A stretch of 13,858 nt of DNA from an uncultured Campylobacter sp. (GTDB lineage Bacteria > Campylobacterota > Campylobacteria > Campylobacterales > Campylobacteraceae): assembly GCA_900772495.1 (NCBI GenBank), contig CAAHEJ010000001.1, forward strand, positions 1 through 13,858. Reading direction: 5' to 3'. Positions within the stretch are counted from its first letter, which is position 1, and each line of letters opens with the position of its first letter. The translations under genes and the position numbers were made by a program. Positions 13,485 to 13,858 of this stretch are shown one piece after another. A model generated the notes under the pieces. That model searched no databases. It worked only from the letters and a program-made list of their open reading frames with translations, and was not told the DNA's origin.

Positions 13485-13858
13485 GCGTTGAATTCAAGCA
13501 AAGTGCGAAAATCATCGACACGCATTGTCATTTGGACGATAAGGCTTATAATGACGATTTGAACGAGGTTTTAGCAAATTCTTTTGAAAACAATATCGAC
13601 AAAATCATTATCCCCGCCGCTGATATTAAGGATTTGCCCCGTGCAGTAGCACTTTGCGAGAGCTATGAGAATTTATACTTTGCCGTTGGCACTCACCCGC
13701 ATTTTTGCGCAAGCTACGATGAAAAGCCCTTGCGAGACTTCATCACTCACGAAAAGTGCGTTGGCGTGGGAGAATGCGGGCTTGATTATCACTACATAAA
13801 GGCTGATGATATGGAGGAAAAGGCAAGGCAAGAGCGCGTTTTTGTCGCACAGCTTGAA
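13475..13858 (+). CDS. tatD: TatD-family metal-dependent DNase, 5' part only
   Basis: The first 128 codons of a TatD-family hydrolase; the gene runs off the window. The N-terminal metal site IDTHCHLD gives His17 and His19, VGTHPHF (71-77) holds a further conserved His pair, and VGVGECGLDYHY (96-107) provides the metal-ligand Glu100. TatD enzymes are cytoplasmic 3'-5' nucleases linked to DNA repair and DNA quality control. The ATG lies inside the end of the cbrR-like gene (ten-base overlap), and AGGA is seven bases upstream, so it is probably in the same transcript. The family is certain from the motifs; which TatD paralogue this is cannot be told from half a protein, but the position matches Cj0644. 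Confidence 0.92.
   Translation, partial: MFVGVEFKQSAKIIDTHCHLDDKAYNDDLNEVLANSFENNIDKIIIPAADIKDLPRAVALCESYENLYFAVGTHPHFCASYDEKPLRDFITHEKCVGVGECGLDYHYIKADDMEEKARQERVFVAQLE

Noticed and set aside
1..13858. CRISPR array, tRNA or rRNA genes, transposase or prophage genes.
   Set aside because: No regularly spaced direct repeats, cloverleaf sequence, rRNA-like stretch or mobile-element protein was seen.

Overview
This window looks like a chromosome segment of a Campylobacter species. The best evidence is the gene order ppa-adk-aspS (leftward) and nadK-recN-cbrR-tatD (rightward), which as I recall it matches Cj0638c to Cj0644 of C. jejuni. Supporting signs are the short, LID-reduced adenylate kinase, a formate dehydrogenase cytochrome b followed by its TorD-type chaperone, AT-rich spacers, extended -10 (TGnTATAAT) promoters with poor -35 boxes, and a ten-base G/C homopolymer. 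Several proteins differ clearly from C. jejuni as I remember it, so I do not name a species.

Layout. Positions 1-967 (+): the 3' end of fdhC and an overlapping TorD-family chaperone (fdhM-like). Positions 1027-3399 (-): lon. Positions 3400-3706: an AT-rich spacer with a long imperfect palindrome close to the lon start. Positions 3707-6553 (-): a tightly packed aspS-adk-ppa operon with its own extended -10 promoter. Positions 6554-6821: a spacer that holds this promoter and a diverged 60/48-bp tandem duplication. Positions 6822-9491 (-): an apparent accessory operon of three envelope proteins, namely a cysteine-rich Sel1/Hcp-like protein, a second larger and AT-rich Sel1-like protein, and a small lipoprotein. 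Positions 9492-9813: the divergent control region. Positions 9814-13858 (+): nadK, recN, cbrR-like and the 5' part of tatD.

The main point of interest is the promoter of the accessory operon. On the minus strand it has a perfect TTGACA and a perfect extended TATAAT box, and the 20-bp spacer between them contains a run of ten G. This is the architecture of promoter-spacer phase variation: gain or loss of G would move the spacer toward or away from the 17-18 bp optimum and switch the whole secreted-protein operon. The same operon carries two A9 tracts and an in-frame 21-bp tandem repeat, and it sits where aspS and nadK are direct divergent neighbours in C. jejuni.

Other points: nadK appears to be transcribed from its own A of ATG (leaderless); the CbrR-like regulator has two complementary defective receiver domains and a degenerate GGDEF domain; five gene starts were reassigned from frame-extending upstream codons to starts supported by ribosome binding sites, promoters or overlaps. 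No rRNA, tRNA, CRISPR array, insertion sequence or transposase gene was seen.
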